Source: Streptomyces sp. CG 926 (GTDB lineage Bacteria; Actinomycetota; Actinomycetes; Streptomycetales; Streptomycetaceae). From it: a DNA stretch of 64,000 bases. This document shows, one piece after another, positions 1 through 8,754 of this stretch; positions within the stretch are counted from its first letter, which is position 1; the number at the start of each line of letters is the position of its first letter. A program made the position numbers and the translations under genes. The stretch lies in contig NZ_QGGZ01000004.1 in NCBI RefSeq assembly GCF_003148825.1, positions 124,001-188,000 of the forward strand, in the 5' to 3' direction. The notes under the pieces were generated by a model, which ran no database searches, was not told the origin of the DNA, and was given only the letters and a program-made list of their open reading frames with translations.

Positions 1-1
1 G

Positions 2-643
2 GCCCACCACATGTCGGTCATCACCGTGCAGGCCGATTCGGCGCCGTACCGGGTACCGGGCATGTCGGAGCCCGTACGGGAGGAGTTCGCGGCGATCGCG
101 GCGAGCGCGCGGGAGTCGCTGGGCGAGATGCGGCGGCTGCTCACGGTGCTGCGCGGCGACGGCGCGAACGGCGCCGGCACGGCGGACGGCGCCGATGGCA
201 CGCGGGCCCCGCAGCCGGGGATCGACCGGCTCCAGCAGCTGGTGGAGGCGACCGTACGGGCCGGGCAGCCGGTGGAGTTGTCGCTGGCGGCCGGAGCGGC
301 CGGGGCGGCGCCACCGGCGGTGGACCTGTCGGCGTACCGGATCGTCCAGGAGGCCTTGGCCAATGTGGTGCGGCACGCGCCCGGCGCCCCGACCCGGGTC
401 TCGGTGACGGTGGACGAGGACGAGGTCCTCGTGCTGGTGGTCAACGGTCCGGCCCGGGACGCCGTGGTGGAGCTGGAGAGTTCGGGCACGGGGCACGGTC
501 TGGTGGGGATGCGTGAGCGCGTACGGTTGACCGGCGGGACGCTCGACACCGGACCGCTGCCGGACGGCGGCTTCCGGGTCGCCGCCCGACTGCCCTTGAG
601 CGATCCGACCGAGCCCACCCCTATGAACGAGGACGGCAGTTGA
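2..643 (+). CDS. Two-component sensor histidine kinase, 5'-truncated by window edge
   Basis: This is the C-terminal 213 residues of a NarL/DesK-type sensor kinase. The frame is open at the left edge, and the first residues (AHHMS) are the end of the HisKA_3 dimerisation helix; the phosphoacceptor His should lie just outside the window. The ATPase domain is complete, with an N-box (IVQEALANVVRHA, about residues 116-128) and a G-box (GTGHGLVGMRERV, about 164-176). The ATG at 11 falls inside the helix and is not the start. The stop overlaps the TTG start of the response regulator by 4 bases, which implies translational coupling in a kinase-regulator operon. The kinase should autophosphorylate and pass phosphate to the next protein. 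The signal cannot be inferred because the sensor half is missing. Confidence 0.93.
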   Translation, partial: AHHMSVITVQADSAPYRVPGMSEPVREEFAAIAASARESLGEMRRLLTVLRGDGANGAGTADGADGTRAPQPGIDRLQQLVEATVRAGQPVELSLAAGAAGAAPPAVDLSAYRIVQEALANVVRHAPGAPTRVSVTVDEDEVLVLVVNGPARDAVVELESSGTGHGLVGMRERVRLTGGTLDTGPLPDGGFRVAARLPLSDPTEPTPMNEDGS

Positions 644-1320
644 CCATCCGCGTGATCATCGTCGACGACCAGGCCATGGTGCGGGCCGGGTTCGCCGCGC
701 TGCTGTCGGCGCAGGCCGACATCGATGTGGTGGGCGAGGCCCCCGACGGGCGGCAGGGGGTGCAGGTGGCCCGCTCCACCCACCCCGACGTGGTGTTGAT
801 GGACGTGCGGATGCCGGAGATGGACGGGCTCACGGCCGCCCGGGAGATCCTCGATCCGCCGCCCGGGGTGGTGCACCGGCCGAAGGTGCTGATGCTGACG
901 ACCTTCGACATCGACGACTACGTGTACGAGGCGCTGCGCGCGGGCGCTTCCGGGTTCCTGCTCAAGGACGCCCCGCCGGCCGATCTGATCGCGGCGGTCC
1001 GGATCGTGGCCTCGGGCGAGGCGCTGCTGGCGCCCTCGGTGACGCGTCGGCTGATCGCGGACTTCGTCCAACAGCGCCCGGCGCCGCGCAAGGACCCGGC
1101 GTTGCGGCTGAAGGGGCTCACCCCGCGCGAGACCGAGGTGCTGGAGCTCATCGCGCGGGGACTGTCGAACCAGGAGATCGCCGGGCATCTGGTACTGGCG
1201 GAGCAGACGGTGAAGACGCACATCGGGCGGGTGCTGGCCAAGCTCGACCTGCGGGACCGGGCGCAGGCCGTGATCTTCGCGTACGAGGCGGGGCTGGTGC
1301 GACCGGGCGACTCCGGCTGA
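640..1320 (+). CDS. NarL/LuxR-family response regulator
   Basis: The 226-residue protein has the standard two-domain layout. The receiver domain (about 1-125) carries the acidic pair D9/D10, phosphoacceptor D55 in LMDVRMPEMDG, and the conserved Lys in LLKDAPP. A LuxR-type helix-turn-helix (about 158-215) begins at LTPRETEVLELIARGLSNQE. The start is TTG, overlapping the kinase stop as TTGA, and it fits the family N-terminus (TIRVIIVDDQ). It should be phosphorylated by the upstream kinase and regulate transcription as a dimer. No obvious target gene is adjacent, although the secreted hydrolase 470 bp downstream is in the same orientation. Confidence 0.95.
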   Translation: MTIRVIIVDDQAMVRAGFAALLSAQADIDVVGEAPDGRQGVQVARSTHPDVVLMDVRMPEMDGLTAAREILDPPPGVVHRPKVLMLTTFDIDDYVYEALRAGASGFLLKDAPPADLIAAVRIVASGEALLAPSVTRRLIADFVQQRPAPRKDPALRLKGLTPRETEVLELIARGLSNQEIAGHLVLAEQTVKTHIGRVLAKLDLRDRAQAVIFAYEAGLVRPGDSG

Positions 1321-1791
1321 TCCGGCCGCCCGCCGCGGCGTGCGCCCGCGGTCCCGTCCGGCCCGCGCCCGCCTCCCGCCCACCGCCTCCCACCCACCGC
1401 CTCCGGCCCGCTGACACCCCGCGCCCGTACTGCCCCTGCCGGTCAGGCCAGGGTGGCCAGGACGCCGACCGACGGGGCCGGCGTCAGTTCGTGGCGCTCT
1501 CCGGCGCCCTGGGCGCGGGAGCACCCCTGACCGGGACATCCGGCAGCGCGTCCGTGGCGACCGGTTCGGACCCCGCCCCCGGCGGGCCGTCGTGCTGCCC
1601 CTGCCCCACGGATCCGAGTCCGCCCGGCGGAGCCGGCCCGTGTCCTCCCGAGCAGACGCAGTCCGTGTGCGGCCTGCCCCTCTCCTCCACCCCCTACCGG
1701 GGTATGACATCCGACTTGGCTCCACGGTCCGACGTGGCGGCCGATACCCGCTCCTTACCTTCCTCCTCGTCACGAGGAGAGGAGAAGGGGC
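1321..1791. other. Intergenic region, no convincing gene
   Basis: This 471 bp gap separates the response regulator from the DUF1023 gene. A 68-codon minus-strand frame (1484-1690, GTG start, translation rich in Gly/Pro and containing a CVCSGG motif) is open but shows no clear ribosome site and resembles no family I know. The last 30 bases hold a purine-rich ribosome binding site for the gene at 1792. No clear terminator hairpin or operator was seen. Confidence 0.4.
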
Positions 1792-2847
1792 ATGCGCCGC
1801 TTCGCAAGGACGCTGGTCACGGCCGCAGTGGCGGTGACCCTCGTCGGGGGGACCGCCGGGTGGGCGTCGGGCGACAGCCAGGCAGCGGTCACCGGCCCGC
1901 CGCCCGGCACCGCTGCCTGGCGGGCCGATACGGCGTACGGCCGGTCGCTGCCCGACCCGGTGACCGCGGCGCCGCGCGAGGTCGCCGCCTTCTTCGCCGG
2001 ACTCGACGACACGGCGCGCCGGAGGCTGTTGCGATCCCACCCGCTGGTGGTGGGCAATCTGGACGGGGCGCCGCTCCCCCTGCGGTACGAGGCGAACCGG
2101 CTCGCGGTGGTCGCCACGGGTGAGGCACGGTACGCCTCCCTCGCCGCGCCGGACCGTCGGATCCTGGCCTTCGACCCGCGTGGCCGGGGCCAGGTGGCCG
2201 AGGTGTTCGGGGACCTGGAGCACGCGGAGCACGTCTCGGTGATCGTGCCGGGCTCCGACAACGACGCCGCCGGGTACGACGCCCGGCGCAAGCCCACCAC
2301 CGGGCCGGCCGGAATGGCCCGGGCCCTGCGCGAAGCCACCGGGACCGGGACCGGCGGGTCCGTCGCCGTCATCGCGTGGATCGGCTACACCACCCCGGTC
2401 GGTGTCGGCCTCGACGCGGCCGACGGCCGCCTCGCCCGGGCCGGGGCGGTCCGGCTGGCCCGGTTCACCGCGGGACTCGACGCCGTGGGCGCGCCGGACC
2501 CGGTGCTGTTCTGCCACAGCTACGGCTCGGTGGTGTGCGGGCTCGCGGCCCGGCACACCGACGCCCGCGACATCGTGGCCTTCGGCTCCCCCGGGATGCG
2601 CGCCGACACCGCCGCCGCTCTGCGCACCGGAGCCCGCGTCTGGGCCGCCCGGGGCCCCTCCGACTGGATAGCCGACGTGCCGAACGTCGAGTTCGCCGGG
2701 ATCGGCCACGGCGCCGACCCCACCTCCGCGGCCTTCGGCGCCCGCCGGGTACCGGCCGCCGACGTACAAGGACACACCGGCTACTTCGCGGCCGGCACCC
2801 GGTCCCTCGCGGCCTTCGCCGCCATCGCGAAGGGAGAGGTCCGATGA
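1792..2847 (+). CDS. Secreted alpha/beta hydrolase, DUF1023 family
   Basis: The 351-residue protein starts with a signal peptide (RRFARTLVTAAVAVTLVGG, Ala-rich cleavage region near residues 27-32). The second half matches the DUF1023 alpha/beta-hydrolase family: an early block around PGSDNDAAGYDARR, the nucleophile elbow CHSYGS (Ser about 243), GSPGM, and a late His region (QGHTGYF). It is probably an exported lipase/esterase-like enzyme; the substrate is unknown. The start has a strong GAGGAGAGGAGAAGG ribosome site. The stop codon overlaps the ATG of the acyltransferase gene (ATGA), so the two are co-translated, suggesting a shared role in modifying or turning over an envelope lipid or polymer; that role is inference. 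Confidence 0.88.
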   Translation: MRRFARTLVTAAVAVTLVGGTAGWASGDSQAAVTGPPPGTAAWRADTAYGRSLPDPVTAAPREVAAFFAGLDDTARRRLLRSHPLVVGNLDGAPLPLRYEANRLAVVATGEARYASLAAPDRRILAFDPRGRGQVAEVFGDLEHAEHVSVIVPGSDNDAAGYDARRKPTTGPAGMARALREATGTGTGGSVAVIAWIGYTTPVGVGLDAADGRLARAGAVRLARFTAGLDAVGAPDPVLFCHSYGSVVCGLAARHTDARDIVAFGSPGMRADTAAALRTGARVWAARGPSDWIADVPNVEFAGIGHGADPTSAAFGARRVPAADVQGHTGYFAAGTRSLAAFAAIAKGEVR

Positions 2848-4133
2848 GCAGTCCGACGGGCGGTCCGACGGGCGGTCCGACGGGCGGTCCGACGAACGGT
2901 CGGACGAGCGCCTCCGCCACCCTGGCCCCGCTGCGTAAGGCAGCCGCGCGGATCGACGCCCGGACCCCCGCCCACCGTGACCGGGCGATCGACGGGCTGC
3001 GCGCCCTGGCGCTGCTGGCCGTACCCACCGGCCACTGGCTGCTCGGCGGGTTCACCCTCGACGCCGACGGCGGCCTGCACAACGCCAGCCCGCTGTCCGC
3101 CTTCGGCGGCCTGGCCCCGGCCAGTTGGGTGCTCCAGATGCTGGGCGTCTTCTTCCTCGTCGGCGGATACGCCTCGGCGCTCTCCTTCGGGCGGCGCACC
3201 GGGTCGACGGGCGCCTGGCTGAAGGGCCGGGCCGTCCGGCTGGGACGGCCCGTGCTCGGAGTGACCGCGGTGTGGGCGCTCGCGGCGCCCGTGCTGTACG
3301 CGGCCGGGGTGCCGGAGGCGTCGCTGCGGACCGGGGCGACGCTGGTGGTCCAACCGCTGTGGTTCGTCGGGGTGTACGTGGTGGTCACCGCGCTGACCCC
3401 GTACTGCGTGCGGGCGGCCCGGCGCCTCGGCGGCTGGGCGGCGGCCCCGCTGCTCGGCTGCGTCGCCGTGGTGGACGTCCTGCGCTACGGACCGCTCGCC
3501 GACTGGGTGCCCTCGTGGCTCGCCCTCGTGAACATCCTTCCGGGCTGGCTGTTCGCCTACCAGCTGGGCGTCTCCTGGGCGGAGCGGCGGATCGGGAGGC
3601 GCGGGGCCTGGCTGCTGCTGGCGGGCGGAACGCTGCTGTTCGCCGCGCTGCTGGCGGTCTTCCACTATCCGGCGTCGATGGTCGGCGTACCGGGTGCGGC
3701 ACGCACCAACTCGCACCCGCCGTCGCTCCTGGTCCTGGCCCTGGCCTCGGCGCAATCGGGCGCGGCGATCCTGCTGCGCGACCGGCTGGCGAGGCTGCTG
3801 GCGCGACCGGCCCTGTGGGCCCCGGTGGTCGTGATCAACCTGTCCGCGATGACGATCCTGTGCTGGCACCAGACGGCCATGCTGGCCGCGGCCGTGCCCG
3901 GCTCGTTCGTGGGTGAGCTGGCCGGGCTGACGACGGCGCCGGACAGCCTGGGCTGGATCGCGGCACGGCTGGCCTGGATGCCGGTGTTCGCGGCGCTGTT
4001 CGTCGCCCTCGCCCGCTACGCGCGGAGGTTCGAGGGCCCGCCGCGCGAGGGGCGGCGGGCGAGCGCGCTGCGTCGGACCGTGGCCGGGCTGCTGGCGGCG
4101 GGGTTTGCGGTGTTTGCGCTGGGCCTGGCCTGA
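2844..4133 (+). CDS. Acyltransferase family 3 membrane protein
   Basis: This 429-residue integral membrane protein starts at ATG 2844, overlapping the upstream stop; the open frame extends further upstream but only as a shadow of the hydrolase gene. The N-terminus is a low-complexity Gly-Gly-Pro-Thr repeat. The first helix region, HRDRAIDGLRALALLAVPTGHW, has the Arg and His pattern of acyltransferase-3 (OafA/YrhL-like) proteins, and about ten hydrophobic segments follow. Family members transfer acyl groups from the cytoplasm to extracytoplasmic sugars or lipids. A conserved WHQT segment lies near residue 340. Co-translation with a secreted hydrolase suggests an acylation/deacylation pair. A terminator hairpin follows the gene. 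Confidence 0.85.
   Translation: MSSPTGGPTGGPTGGPTNGRTSASATLAPLRKAAARIDARTPAHRDRAIDGLRALALLAVPTGHWLLGGFTLDADGGLHNASPLSAFGGLAPASWVLQMLGVFFLVGGYASALSFGRRTGSTGAWLKGRAVRLGRPVLGVTAVWALAAPVLYAAGVPEASLRTGATLVVQPLWFVGVYVVVTALTPYCVRAARRLGGWAAAPLLGCVAVVDVLRYGPLADWVPSWLALVNILPGWLFAYQLGVSWAERRIGRRGAWLLLAGGTLLFAALLAVFHYPASMVGVPGAARTNSHPPSLLVLALASAQSGAAILLRDRLARLLARPALWAPVVVINLSAMTILCWHQTAMLAAAVPGSFVGELAGLTTAPDSLGWIAARLAWMPVFAALFVALARYARRFEGPPREGRRASALRRTVAGLLAAGFAVFALGLA
2851..2898 (+). repeat. 12-bp in-frame tandem repeat at acyltransferase N-terminus
   Basis: Three exact copies of GTCCGACGGGCG (2851-2886) and a fourth with two changes encode repeated Gly-Gly-Pro-Thr units in a cytoplasmic, probably disordered tail. 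The repeat is a multiple of three, so copy-number change by slippage would keep the frame. Confidence 0.9.
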
Positions 4134-4161
4134 GCGCGGTCGGGCAGGTCGCGGATACGGC

Positions 4162-4195
4162 GAGAGCGCCGCTCCCTCGCGGGAGCGGCGCTCTC
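4162..4195. terminator. Bidirectional terminator between convergent genes
   Basis: A perfect 15-bp inverted repeat (arms GAGAGCGCCGCTCCC and its complement) with a TCGC tetraloop lies between the acyltransferase stop and the DUF350 stop. It can act for both strands. Confidence 0.9.
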
Positions 4196-4216
4196 GTCAG
4201 GTACGGGTGCTCCGCG

Positions 4217-4639
4217 TCAGGCGATCGAGGCGGCCACGATGGCGGCCACCGCCAGGTTGCAGGCCGCCGACACCCAGACCGCCGGGTGCGGCTCCCGGTC
4301 GACGACGATGGCGCCGAGCTTGCCCGGGGTCACCAGGTCGAGCACGAGGAAGGCCACCGCCATCAGGATCAGGCCGAGCACACCGAAGGCCGCAGTGGAC
4401 AGCAGGCCCTTGCCGAAGTCAGCGTACGTCGTCCAGATCGAGGTGAAGACGATGCCGCCGATGCCGAGGAGCGCGGAGCTGAGGAAAAGGGCCGCGTTGC
4501 GGTTGCGCTCCTCCCAGATCTGCTTGGGGAGCTTCCCGGGCGTCAGCACGTCCACGAGGACGATGCCGAGGATCAGCAGCACCAGGCCGAGAGCGCCGTA
4601 GGCGCTGGTGCGGCCAAGTCCGTTGATGATGTCGCTCAT
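4217..4639 (-). CDS. DUF350 family four-helix membrane protein
   Basis: The 140-residue protein has two copies of a helix-helix unit, each ending in a charged motif (DVLTPGKLPKQIWEERN and DLVTPGKLGAIVVDREP), the recognisable internal duplication of DUF350 (YjfL-like) proteins. Four transmembrane segments lie at about 12-32, 48-68, 81-101 and 117-138. The function is unknown. In E. coli the relative YjfL is encoded near YjfC, an ATP-grasp protein of the glutathionylspermidine-synthetase type. Here the divergent neighbour, 95 bp away, also carries an ATP-grasp domain, so a membrane role linked to a peptide-bond-forming enzyme is plausible but inferred. Confidence 0.85.
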   Translation of the reverse strand: MSDIINGLGRTSAYGALGLVLLILGIVLVDVLTPGKLPKQIWEERNRNAALFLSSALLGIGGIVFTSIWTTYADFGKGLLSTAAFGVLGLILMAVAFLVLDLVTPGKLGAIVVDREPHPAVWVSAACNLAVAAIVAASIA

Positions 4640-4734
4640 TGAGAAGCCTGTCTCCGCGTGGGTGGGAAAGTATGTGCCGTGGGGAGGCCGAATCTATCGC
4701 ACGGCCTTGACGCGGACCATGGGGAGGTCAGCAA

Positions 4735-6510
4735 ATGGTAAAGGTCAGGGCCGCGCGACCGGCCGAGGCGGAGGACCTGACCGCTCTGGTGATGCGCTCC
4801 AAGGCGCACTGGGGGTACGACGCCGCCTTCCTGGCCGCGTGCGCGCCGGAGCTGCGGATCCGGGCCGACGACGTGGCGGCCCGCCGTGTCGTCGTGGCCG
4901 AGAACGGGCGCGGAGAGGTCCTCGGGGTGGCCTCGCTGGAGGGGACCGCCCCACGGGCGGAGCTCGGGCTGCTCTTCGTCGAGCCGTCGGCCGTCGGGCA
5001 GGGGGTGGGCCGACTGCTGTACCGGGACGTACTGCGGCGTGCCGTGGAACTGGGGGTGCGCCGGCTGGTGATCGACTCCGATCCGCACGCGGCCGGGTTC
5101 TACCGGGCGATGGGAGCGGTGGCGGTGGTGGCCGCGCCCGCCCCGGAAGCGGGCGATACGGCCCTGGTCCGGTTCGCGGCGGCTCCGGTTCCGCTCGCCG
5201 ACTGGGCGCGGGCCTGGACCGGTGGCGGGCGGGCCGTACACCTGGGCAACGTCGGTGAGTTCAACGCGCAGTTCGCCGACGCCACCTTGGACCGGGAGCA
5301 GCGGCCGGCGCACCACTACGCGTGCCTCGCCGCCTTCTACAGTCCCTACCCGGCCGCGCTGGTGCTGCCGCGGCCGGTGCCGCGCGGCTGGACCGAGCTG
5401 GTCTGCCGCCAGCTGGGCTGGACCGGGGTGGAGGTGTACGACGGCCTGCTGGACGCGGATCCCGGCCTCGCCGATGCCGTACGGGCCCGGCCGGCGCTCG
5501 CCGCGCAGCTCACCGGGGCCGGGCTGCCCCTCGTACCGTGGGGCCGCACCCGACAGTTCGGGCGGTTGGCGGGCCTGCCGTGGCGGCCCGAGGAGCTGCG
5601 CTACGAGGCGAAGTCGGCGGCGCACGGGCTCTTCGGGCGGATCCTGGCGGACGGCGGGCATCCCCGGATCGTGCTCCCCCGGCAGTGGCGGGTCGACGGG
5701 CGGGGGGCGGCGGCCCGGATGCTGGCGGCCAGGACCCGGGCGGGCGAGAGCACCGTGGTGAAATCGGAGCACGGTGTCGGGGGTTCGGGCACCACGGTGC
5801 TCACCCCCGCGCGGGTCCGCGCCGCGGGCGGGGCATGGGCCGTGCTGCGCCGGTTGCCGCGCGGACCGCTACTGGTGGAGGAGTACGTCGGCTTTGCGGC
5901 GTCCGGGGCCGGCGAGGGCCCTCGGGATCTGACCTACGACGGCTTCGTCGACGAGGCGGGCCACGCGCACGAGGTCGGCGGGGCAGTGATGGAGGTGGCG
6001 GACGGCTGCTACCGGGGTGCCACGGTGGGCCCGGGTGTGGTGCCCGCGTGGGCGGAGAAGTCCCTCACCGCCTTCGGTACGGCGGTGGGTCGGGAGCTGG
6101 CGGATTCCGGTTACCGGGGCTGGTTCGACGTGGACTTCGTCGCCGACGGGGCGGGGCGGCTCGCACCGACCGAGACGAACCTGCGGCTGACCGGGCCGTC
6201 CATCGCCTTCATGGTGGCGGCCCGGCTCGACGCGCTGCGGGGCGCGGGGCACCTCGTACGGATCGTGGACCGGGTGGAGCTGGGCGCGCGGTTGCCGGAG
6301 GCGCAGCTGGACGAGTTGTGCGCGGCCCTGGTCCGGGGCTGCGCGGAGCTGGGGGCGGTGTTCGTCCCGGCGATCCCGACCGGGGCCTTCGAACCGGCGC
6401 CCTGGCTGGGTGTGCTGGTGGCCGCGCGCAGCGGGGAGGTGCTGGACGCGGCCGAGGCGTTGGTGCGGGCCGCGGCCCGGGCGGTCGGGGCGATGTTCGG
6501 CCCGTCGTAG
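4735..6510 (+). CDS. GNAT acetyltransferase / ATP-grasp ligase fusion
   Basis: The 591-residue protein joins two enzymes. Residues about 1-150 are a GNAT fold, with the acetyl-CoA loop in VGQGVGRLLYRD and the later segment FYRAMGAV. Residues about 190-590 are ATP-grasp-like: a nucleotide-binding Lys in TVVKSEHGVGGSG (about 342-354), an adenine-contact Glu pair in LLVEEYV, and a metal-binding strand PTETNLRLTG that fits the E-x-N-x-R pattern. The ATG has a GGGAGG ribosome site 8 bases upstream. The same architecture occurs in Ngg, which makes N-acetylglutaminylglutamine, but no asparagine-synthetase-like partner (asnO) is present here. A role in making an acetylated dipeptide-like amide is a reasonable guess; the substrates are unknown. 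Confidence 0.82.
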   Translation: MVKVRAARPAEAEDLTALVMRSKAHWGYDAAFLAACAPELRIRADDVAARRVVVAENGRGEVLGVASLEGTAPRAELGLLFVEPSAVGQGVGRLLYRDVLRRAVELGVRRLVIDSDPHAAGFYRAMGAVAVVAAPAPEAGDTALVRFAAAPVPLADWARAWTGGGRAVHLGNVGEFNAQFADATLDREQRPAHHYACLAAFYSPYPAALVLPRPVPRGWTELVCRQLGWTGVEVYDGLLDADPGLADAVRARPALAAQLTGAGLPLVPWGRTRQFGRLAGLPWRPEELRYEAKSAAHGLFGRILADGGHPRIVLPRQWRVDGRGAAARMLAARTRAGESTVVKSEHGVGGSGTTVLTPARVRAAGGAWAVLRRLPRGPLLVEEYVGFAASGAGEGPRDLTYDGFVDEAGHAHEVGGAVMEVADGCYRGATVGPGVVPAWAEKSLTAFGTAVGRELADSGYRGWFDVDFVADGAGRLAPTETNLRLTGPSIAFMVAARLDALRGAGHLVRIVDRVELGARLPEAQLDELCAALVRGCAELGAVFVPAIPTGAFEPAPWLGVLVAARSGEVLDAAEALVRAAARAVGAMFGPS

Positions 6511-6544
6511 GGGGACGCGGCGGGTGGCGGACGCGGGGCTACGG

Positions 6545-8614
6545 TCAGCGGTCGGGCCGGTCGTCGACGGGGCCGTGGAAGTCGAAGGGGTCGGCCGGTT
6601 TGCTGACGACATAGGCCGCGACGACGGCGCCCGCGATCATCAGGGGGATGTTGAAGGCGTAGACGAGCGCGGCCTGGCGCGGCCAGTCCTGTTTGGCGGC
6701 CAGCCGGTAGAGGTTGTCCTGCGGCCACCAGGACAACAGCAGGTAGGACACGGCCAGATGGGCGGCCACGGTGAGGGAGTGGCCTCGGCGTTGGCGCAGC
6801 ATCCGGGCGCGGCCGCCGAAGAGGAAGACCAGCCCGACGCCGAAGGCGACGCACTCGAACAGGTAGAGCAGGGTGAAGAGGAAGGCCCAGGGCTGCGGTA
6901 CTGCGGTGAGGTCGGTCGATCCGGGCCACAGGACATTGGTCAGGACCAGGGCGACGAGCCCCAGCCCGAGGCCCCCGCAACCGGCCGCGCAACCGGACGA
7001 GGCCTCGCCCGGGCCGGTCGAGGTCCCGGACTTGCCGGACTTGCCTCGGGCGGCTCGCGCCGCTGCGGGCAGGACGGGAAGCGGCAGGGCGTCGCGGTCC
7101 TCGTGGCCCGTGGTGGTGCGGGGCAGGGCGCGCAGCCGGATCACGGTGCGTGGGCGCTCCTCCCGGAGCACCTTGCCCGCCAGGTGGTCGCGCAGTTCCT
7201 CGATGTCCGGCAGGGCGGCTCCGGCCGGCCAGGTCGGGCCGCCGGGCGGTGGGGCCACGTAGGCGACGAGCCGCCGCGGGCCGCGCGGGCCGTCGACCCC
7301 CTTGACGATGACCGCGCCGATGCCTGCGTGGCCGCGGATGGCGGATTCGAGGGGGTACGGGTCGAGCAGGCGGCCGTCGGGCAGGGCGATCCGGTCCTGG
7401 ATCCGGCCGCCGTACTCCAGCAGGCCGTCGTCACGGAGCAGGCCGAGATCGCCGGTCGGTATCGCGTCACCGCCGTCCGGCGGGACGAGGCGGATCTCCC
7501 CGCCATGTACCTCGGCCCCGAAGCCGGGGAAGGCGGTACCGAGCAGGGAGATCTGTTCCGGGTCGTCCAACGGGTGCGGAAGTTGCGGTAGTTCGAACCA
7601 GGTGCCGATACCGGCGCACTCCGCGGAGCCGTAGACGTTGAGCACGCGCGCGCCGGGGCGCAGCCGCATCTGCAGGGTCGCCTGCTCGTCGAGGTAGAGC
7701 CGGTCGCCGGTGACGGCGACCAGCCGCAGGGACCGGCAGGCCGGGTCGGGCCCGCGCTGTGCGACCGGGGCGAGGGTACCGGATTCCGCGTGCCGGATCA
7801 GCAGTCGGGTGGCGCCGGCGGGGTCGGTGTGCAGCACGGTGACGCGATCGGTCTCGACGGCCGTGCGGACGTCCTCGGGCTTCCAGGCGGAGCGCGGGCA
7901 GAGTACGAGGGCGCCGCCCGAGCACAGGGCCCGGGTCCAGCCCGCGGCGAAGGCGGTGACATCCGTCCCGAGGGTGAACAGGTGCCGGTCGCGCGGGGTC
8001 GGCCGGGCCACCTCGGCCCAGCCCTCGTGGGCGGCGAGGAGCAGACCGTGGCTCACGGGGACCGCGCGCGGCTCGGCCGCGCCGGTGAACAGGACCGCGG
8101 CGGTCCGGCCGGGCGGCGGGGCAACCGCCCCGGGAAGCCGGTCCTCGGGCCGATCCGCCCCGCCTTCGGCGCGCGGCCCGCCGATCGCCGGGTCCTGTGC
8201 GTCGAGCCGGATCACCCGGGGGCCGCCGCCGTCGTCGAGGGCGGCCTGCTGGGCGGCGTCGGTGAGCAGGAGGCGGGGCTCGGCCGCGGCGAGCTGCCGG
8301 CGCCCTGAGCGCGGGCTCTCCACGTCGACCACGGTGTAGGACCCACCGGCCTTGAGGACGGCGAGGACGGCTACGACCAGTTCGGCCTGCCGGGCGGTGC
8401 CGACGGCGACGAGTGCGCCGACCGGAAGGCCGGAGTCGAGCAGACGGCGCGCCAGCCGGTCGGCGCGCGCGTCCAGTTCCCCGTAGGTGAGGCTGTCCGG
8501 GCCGACGACGATCGCAGGGGCCCCGGGGGTGTCGCGGGCCCACTGCTCGAAGCGGTGCAGGACGGTGTCGGTGGTTCGCTTGCCGAAGCGTACGGACTCG
8601 GATCCCTGCGTCAT
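6545..8614 (-). CDS. Membrane-anchored adenylation-domain-like protein lacking catalytic Lys
   Basis: The 689-residue protein has an NRPS-type adenylation fold (about 20-515), then a Ser/Gly linker and four transmembrane segments (about 545-565, 574-600, 612-632, 648-672). Motifs A5 (NVYGSAEC, 326-333) and A7 (IPTGDLG, 385-391) are intact. The A3 phosphate loop is degenerate: LFTGAAEPRAVPVSH (175-189) replaces the usual TSGSTGxPKG pattern. The A10 motif reads LPRTTTGHEDRDALP, with His504 where the catalytic Lys should be. There is no carrier-protein domain. It probably binds rather than activates a substrate, or activates it slowly; family members need the Lys for adenylation. It converges on the GNAT/ATP-grasp gene with a 34 bp gap and diverges from the exporter. 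Confidence 0.85.
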   Translation of the reverse strand: MTQGSESVRFGKRTTDTVLHRFEQWARDTPGAPAIVVGPDSLTYGELDARADRLARRLLDSGLPVGALVAVGTARQAELVVAVLAVLKAGGSYTVVDVESPRSGRRQLAAAEPRLLLTDAAQQAALDDGGGPRVIRLDAQDPAIGGPRAEGGADRPEDRLPGAVAPPPGRTAAVLFTGAAEPRAVPVSHGLLLAAHEGWAEVARPTPRDRHLFTLGTDVTAFAAGWTRALCSGGALVLCPRSAWKPEDVRTAVETDRVTVLHTDPAGATRLLIRHAESGTLAPVAQRGPDPACRSLRLVAVTGDRLYLDEQATLQMRLRPGARVLNVYGSAECAGIGTWFELPQLPHPLDDPEQISLLGTAFPGFGAEVHGGEIRLVPPDGGDAIPTGDLGLLRDDGLLEYGGRIQDRIALPDGRLLDPYPLESAIRGHAGIGAVIVKGVDGPRGPRRLVAYVAPPPGGPTWPAGAALPDIEELRDHLAGKVLREERPRTVIRLRALPRTTTGHEDRDALPLPVLPAAARAARGKSGKSGTSTGPGEASSGCAAGCGGLGLGLVALVLTNVLWPGSTDLTAVPQPWAFLFTLLYLFECVAFGVGLVFLFGGRARMLRQRRGHSLTVAAHLAVSYLLLSWWPQDNLYRLAAKQDWPRQAALVYAFNIPLMIAGAVVAAYVVSKPADPFDFHGPVDDRPDR

Positions 8615-8716
8615 GGACCGATGATGCCACCGGGCACCGACAAGGACCGGAGGTCGGCAAAATCGCTCGTACGGACGGGAGTTGACGCCCCGTGCGGGCG
8701 ATCCGGGACCGAATGC

Positions 8717-8747
8717 TTGACCTGAGGTTTGGTTGAGGTTCTACCGT
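8717..8747 (+). promoter_or_regulatory. Probable MerR-type promoter of the ABC exporter, leaderless
   Basis: TTGACC (8717-8722) and a TACCGT -10-like hexamer (8742-8747) are 19 bp apart, and the over-long spacer contains TGAGGTT twice at an 11-bp interval. An extended spacer occupied by an operator is typical of promoters activated by MerR/SoxR-family regulators. The predicted transcript would begin at or next to the ATG at 8755, and no ribosome site precedes that ATG, so the mRNA is probably leaderless. Confidence 0.45.
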
Positions 8748-8754
8748 TCGGGTC

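Noticed and set aside
1484..1690. 68-codon minus-strand frame with CVCSGG motif
   Set aside because: No clear ribosome site, no recognisable family, and composition like other chance frames in GC-rich gaps.
2376..2843. Upstream extension of the acyltransferase frame
   Set aside because: It overlaps the DUF1023 gene in another frame and reads as Arg/Pro-rich noise; ATG 2844 in the ATGA overlap is the natural start.
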